This document shows, piece by piece, positions 61,085 through 64,000 of a stretch of 64,000 nucleotides of DNA. The position numbers and the translations under genes are program-made. The stretch's first letter is position 1. Each line of letters begins with the position of its first letter. The notes beneath the pieces are model-generated. The model worked only from the letters and a program-made list of their open reading frames with translations. It searched no databases and was not told where the DNA came from. The stretch comes from an uncultured Dehalococcoidia bacterium (GTDB lineage: Bacteria; Chloroflexota; Dehalococcoidia; Lucifugimonadales; CAJWER01). The stretch covers positions 778,001-842,000 of the forward strand of contig OY282442.1 of assembly GCA_958296115.1 (NCBI GenBank), in the 5' to 3' direction.

Positions 61085-61637
61085 CCGGGACATATTCGAC
61101 GAGATAGAATGCGGTGGGCTGATATTCGATCCGATGATCGAGTTGAATCAGGTCTCCACGTCGTCGGTCGATCTTCGCCTTGCGAATATCTTCACGATTC
61201 CAGATCCGCATCCTCCTGGGACATCCCTCGTCATAGACCCGGTCAGGATTTCGCCCGAGGACGTGTTCAACCAGTACGCCGAGGAGGAGGTCGTTCCGGA
61301 CGGAGAGAAGTTCAAGTTGGAACCCGGCGCTTTCGTTCTGGGATACACATTGGAGAGGGTGGGGTTGTCCAACTACCTGGCGGCGCGGGTTGAAGGACGG
61401 AGCTCGATGGCGCGATTCGGGGTATCCATCCACCAGACCGCTCCAACGGTCCACGCGAATTTCAAGGGGCAGCTCAGGCTGGAAATATCCAACACCGGGC
61501 CTTATACCGTGCTGCTGGAGCCAGGGTCTCCGTTCTGCCAACTGATAATCGAGCGGCTGTCCTCGCCCGCGCTAATCACAGGCGAGAGCCAGTGGCAGGA
61601 CCAGAGCGGCGCCGCTCGAACGCCCCAGCGGCCTTGA
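61071..61637 (+). CDS. dcd: dCTP deaminase/dUTPase-family protein
   Basis: A 188-aa protein. VEGRSSMARFGVSIHQTAP is the R-S-S-x-x-R motif of Dcd, and NFKGQLRLEISNTGPYTVLLEPGSPFCQLIIERL contains the Glu expected to act in deamination (TLELxN position). STSSVDLRLANIF near the N-terminus is conserved. It produces dUTP (or dUMP if bifunctional) for thymidylate synthesis. Confidence 0.88.
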   Translation: MTLSNRDIFDEIECGGLIFDPMIELNQVSTSSVDLRLANIFTIPDPHPPGTSLVIDPVRISPEDVFNQYAEEEVVPDGEKFKLEPGAFVLGYTLERVGLSNYLAARVEGRSSMARFGVSIHQTAPTVHANFKGQLRLEISNTGPYTVLLEPGSPFCQLIIERLSSPALITGESQWQDQSGAARTPQRP

Positions 61638-61718
61638 ACGGGTTGCCATCGGGGTTGCGTTGACGGGGGGGGGGAGGTGATAGAACATAGCCCAGCCTAG
61701 AAGGACGGAGGCTGCGAG

Positions 61719-62999
61719 ATGTTCGGGTGGCTCAGAGAGCGGGGCTTGGCTGTAACTGGGGAGCATCGGCGGCTGTTCCGCAACCCCTCGTTCATGTTGT
61801 TGTGGAGCGGGCAATCCGGGTCGTATTTCGGAGACGCCTTCTTCAACTTGGCCGTTATGTGGGTGGTCTGGTCCGAGACCCAATCCACGCTCATGACGGC
61901 CATCATCCAAGCGGTATGGCACCTGCCCGACGTCATCTTCGCGCCGGTGGCGGGAGCGCTGGCGGACCGCTGGAACCGCAAGGCCATCATGGTCGTCACC
62001 AACCTGGCGGCGGCGGGCGTCGTGGGGGCGGTGGCCGTGGTGATAGTGGTGGTCGGGTATCTGCCGCCCGTGATCGCGTTCGTGGCGGTGTTCAAGCTCA
62101 ACGGGCTTACGACATTCATGAACCCTGCGCGGGCGTCGGTCATGCCGTCGGTGGTGGGCCGCGATCTGCTCACGACGGCCCAGGGCCTCTTCTCGACGGC
62201 GCGGGAGACGGCGCAGCTGGTGGGCAGCGCGGCCGCGGGAGTCGTGGTGGCGGCGGCGGGCGCGGTATGGGCGCTGTTGATAGACGCGGTATCATTCCTG
62301 CTCGTGTCGCTGTTCATAGCCATCGCGCGGCTGCCCGGCAGGGTGGAGGCTTCGTCGGGCCGTCCGGCTGCTCAGGGTGGTCCGCCTGGGGACGGCGGGT
62401 CCATGCTCGAGTCGATGCGCGATGGCTGGCGGATGGCTTCGGGGATACCGGTGGTGCGGGCGCTGCTGTGGCTGGGGATAATCATCAACGCCGCCTCATT
62501 CATCGGGCCGCTGTGGCCGGCGCTGGTCCAAGAGCGGCTCGGCGGAGACGCAGCCGCGCTGGGCGGGATACTGGCCGCGAGCGCTGCGGGCGGAATAGCC
62601 GGCGGGCTGCTTGCCGGCCCTATCGAGCGGCGCTTCGGCGCGGGCCGCGCGATTGTGTTGGGATGGGGGATGGGCGGCGCCTGCACGCTGGGGGTAGCCC
62701 TCTCGACGTGGCTGCCCGTTACGATGGCCCTGGAGTTCGTGGACACGCTCAGCGGCGTCCCGGCTTTCGTCGCCAGCGGCGCGATCATGATGACGGTGAC
62801 GCCGGAGGAGTACCGAGGGCGTGTATTCGGGCTATTCCGCAGCATGTCCGTCGCGCTGATACCCGCGAGCGCCCTGCTGGGAGGATGGATAGCGGAGTAC
62901 GTAGAGATATGGATCATGTACGCCTTCGGCGGACTGTTCATGCTCGCCCTAGCGCTCGCGGCGCTGGCGAACCCACACGTCCGCAGGGCGCGGATATAG
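61719..62999 (+). CDS. MFS transporter (MFS_3, EntS-like)
   Basis: A 426-aa, ~12-TM protein. LFRNPSFMLLWSGQSGSYFGDAFFNLAVMW is the family N-terminus; VAGALADRWNRKAIMVVTNL the loop 2-3 motif; TTFMNPARASVMPSVVGRDLLTTAQGLFSTARETAQLVG and SGAIMMTVTPEEYRGRVFGLFRSMSVAL are typical of this branch. Probable efflux pump. Distinct from, but related to, the protein at 15019-16323. Confidence 0.9.
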   Translation: MFGWLRERGLAVTGEHRRLFRNPSFMLLWSGQSGSYFGDAFFNLAVMWVVWSETQSTLMTAIIQAVWHLPDVIFAPVAGALADRWNRKAIMVVTNLAAAGVVGAVAVVIVVVGYLPPVIAFVAVFKLNGLTTFMNPARASVMPSVVGRDLLTTAQGLFSTARETAQLVGSAAAGVVVAAAGAVWALLIDAVSFLLVSLFIAIARLPGRVEASSGRPAAQGGPPGDGGSMLESMRDGWRMASGIPVVRALLWLGIIINAASFIGPLWPALVQERLGGDAAALGGILAASAAGGIAGGLLAGPIERRFGAGRAIVLGWGMGGACTLGVALSTWLPVTMALEFVDTLSGVPAFVASGAIMMTVTPEEYRGRVFGLFRSMSVALIPASALLGGWIAEYVEIWIMYAFGGLFMLALALAALANPHVRRARI

Positions 63000-63060
63000 G
63001 GCTGGAACGAAGCTTTCGGGTTGGACCGCACGGGGACGGTGGGGCAGCATGGAGCGTTGA

Positions 63061-63571
63061 GATCACGCAGCCCTTATGTTATGCAGTTGTGCTATAGTTC
63101 TCGGAGGAATCTACTGCCCACAGACGAGCGGCGCATCGGCACAAGGAGCTGGCCGTCCCGGACAAGCCCATGTCCGGAGTCTCCGCTGATCTGTCCCACT
63201 CATTCTCTTCGAGTCGGAACCTCTTACTCGCAAGGTAAGCGTGCTGGACATACTGCGCTTCCTCATGGCCTTGCGGGCCGCCTGGTCCGCTTTCGCCTCC
63301 TCGTTCTGTCGGCGGCGCAGCTATCCGCGTTCAGACGAACGCGGATAGGCCGGACCAATCCCGCCCTGCTGATCAATCAAGCGCCACACCACGTTGGCGT
63401 CACGCTCACGGTACTTCTCCGAGCCCCGCGACCAACGATGCCATACGTCTGCCCCTGACTCGCCAAGAGCCAGCCGCCTTCACCGCCATGCCCATCTGAA
63501 CCCACTGGTCTCGGTCCTCAGGGGACGTAGGACAGAGCGCGCTCCAGGTCTTCGTAACGGGTGTCCACCAT
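63061..63571 (-). pseudogene. Decayed phage/plasmid-type DNA primase (PriCT-2/Toprim) relic
   Basis: A GGAGG-preceded ATG at 63571 opens MVDTRYEDLERALSYVP then TGA. The adjacent frame continues PEDRDQWVQMGMAVKAA, then a third frame GESGADVWHRWSRGSEKYRERDANVVWRLIDQQGGIG ends at TAG 63321. Further frames give RRQNEEAKADQAARKAMRK, YVQHAYLASKRF and LVRDGQLLVPMR. In this order they follow the PriCT-2 helical domain (WxxWSRxSEKY) and Toprim entry (HPYL..KGF, DGQLLVPMR) of D5/P4-type primases. At least four frame disruptions make it a pseudogene and a trace of a former mobile element. Confidence 0.7.
63321..63348. repeat. Perfect 12-bp hairpin
   Basis: CTATCCGCGTTC (63321-63332), loop AGAC, GAACGCGGATAG (63337-63348). 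It lies inside the primase relic, at an in-frame stop. Confidence 0.8.
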
Positions 63572-63593
63572 CTCAAACCTCCTTCTTTTGCTC

Positions 63594-63625
63594 GGTCTGA
63601 CCCGGTCATCTGACCGGGTCAGACC
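63594..63625. repeat. Perfect 15-bp palindrome upstream of the primase relic
   Basis: GGTCTGACCCGGTCA (63594-63608), TC, then the exact reverse complement (63611-63625). It lies between the relic's Shine-Dalgarno and the partial gene on the minus strand. It has no U-run on either side, so it is more like an operator, replication hairpin or element end than a terminator. Confidence 0.85.
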
Positions 63626-63636
63626 ATCTGGGACAA

Positions 63637-63984
63637 CTATCGCCCCAGCCGCTCCAGATCGACGCTGCCATCCCGCCTCAAGCTGACACTGAAGGTCAAG
63701 CCTTCATACCAGGTCCAACGGACATCTTTGACGGTGCAGAACACCGACTCGTACTCCGTCTGAGCGGTGAACAGCCAGTCCTCACCCTGGCTGGGCTGCC
63801 TCGACCGCACACTGATCTGCCCCCGCGGCCCTGTGGGCGTCTTCATCCTCTTCTCATGCAGACTATCGCCGGTGAGCTCAACACCGAGGTGAGCGAACTC
63901 CGCCACGGCCATCGCGGCGATGAGCACGAAGGGCGCGTGCAGTCCATCGTCAGTCACGCAGTACTCCGCGTATGCCTCCGGCAC
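63637..63984 (-). CDS. Unidentified protein, probably 5'-truncated by window end
   Basis: The frame stays open from the right edge (KAKNFVPEAYAEYCVTDD...) to a stop at 63637, at least 115 aa from GTG 63984. FVLIAAMAVAEFAHLGVELTGDSLHEKRMKTP could be a helical region; VRWTWYEGLTFSVSLRRDGSVDLERLGR ends the protein. No family recognised. Its lower GC and position next to the primase relic suggest it may belong to the same former element. Confidence 0.6.
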   Translation of the reverse strand: MPEAYAEYCVTDDGLHAPFVLIAAMAVAEFAHLGVELTGDSLHEKRMKTPTGPRGQISVRSRQPSQGEDWLFTAQTEYESVFCTVKDVRWTWYEGLTFSVSLRRDGSVDLERLGR

Positions 63985-64000
63985 GAAGTTCTTCGCCTTG

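Overview
The window is a high-GC bacterial chromosome segment with densely packed genes. It carries no rRNA or tRNA that I can see. Gene content points to Chloroflexota, most likely the SAR202/Dehalococcoidia side: an enolase-superfamily dehydratase, a heterotetrameric sarcosine oxidase operon, an orphan hydantoinase B, a benzoylformate-decarboxylase-like ThDP enzyme, many short lipoproteins with TPTP-type linkers, and a chlamydial-type long SHMT. This placement is inference from gene content, not from a marker gene.

Layout. 1-9.6 kb: thrB-lysC, a glycosyltransferase, a TPR protein, a CPBP protease, then an aromatic amino acid block (trpA, aroH, DAHP synthase), a zinc alcohol dehydrogenase and a HEPN/MNT pair. 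9.6-16.3 kb: HypE/AIR-synthase-like protein, HAD hydrolase, lipoprotein, enolase-superfamily enzyme, a lone DppB-type permease and an MFS exporter. 16.3-32.0 kb: two inverted copies of a ~660-nt non-coding element (16829-17488 and 31243-31899) bracket hyuB, dinB, a giant LRR lipoprotein, soxB-D-A-G and a beta-helix lipoprotein. 32-45 kb: O-methyltransferase, ThDP enzyme, glyA, rnc, an ATPase-PIN pair, an SDR, a DUF4349/PKD lipoprotein, a Nudix enzyme and a polyprenyl synthase-pgk-apgM operon. 45-54 kb: small envelope proteins, prfA, hisS with a fused sugar dehydrogenase/cytochrome c, ilvE, and a PAP2 protein. 54-63 kb: Uma2-type protein, a fused double ABC exporter, an epimerase/phosphatase pair, dcd and a second MFS protein. 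63-64 kb: a decayed phage/plasmid-type primase gene beside two perfect palindromes, then an incomplete unknown gene.

How the genes work together. Sarcosine oxidase makes glycine and 5,10-methylene-THF, which SHMT can turn into serine, so the sox operon and glyA form a plausible one-carbon route. thrB and lysC feed threonine/lysine synthesis; DAHP synthase, AroH and TrpA cover three steps of aromatic amino acid synthesis. pgk and apgM are translationally coupled to a prenyl synthase.

The most unusual item is the inverted pair of 660-nt elements. Both copies keep a strong extended -10 promoter with A-tracts upstream, and several perfect hairpins, two with GNRA tetraloops in one or both copies. 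Two substitutions between the copies keep pairing as G-U. The only shared ORF differs solely by amino-acid-changing substitutions. This fits an abundant structured non-coding RNA or an RNA-bearing mobile element; I do not recognise the family. Other notable points are the LRR gene bounded by a 42-bp direct repeat copied from the soxG tail, the ATPase-PIN module, and the primase relic.
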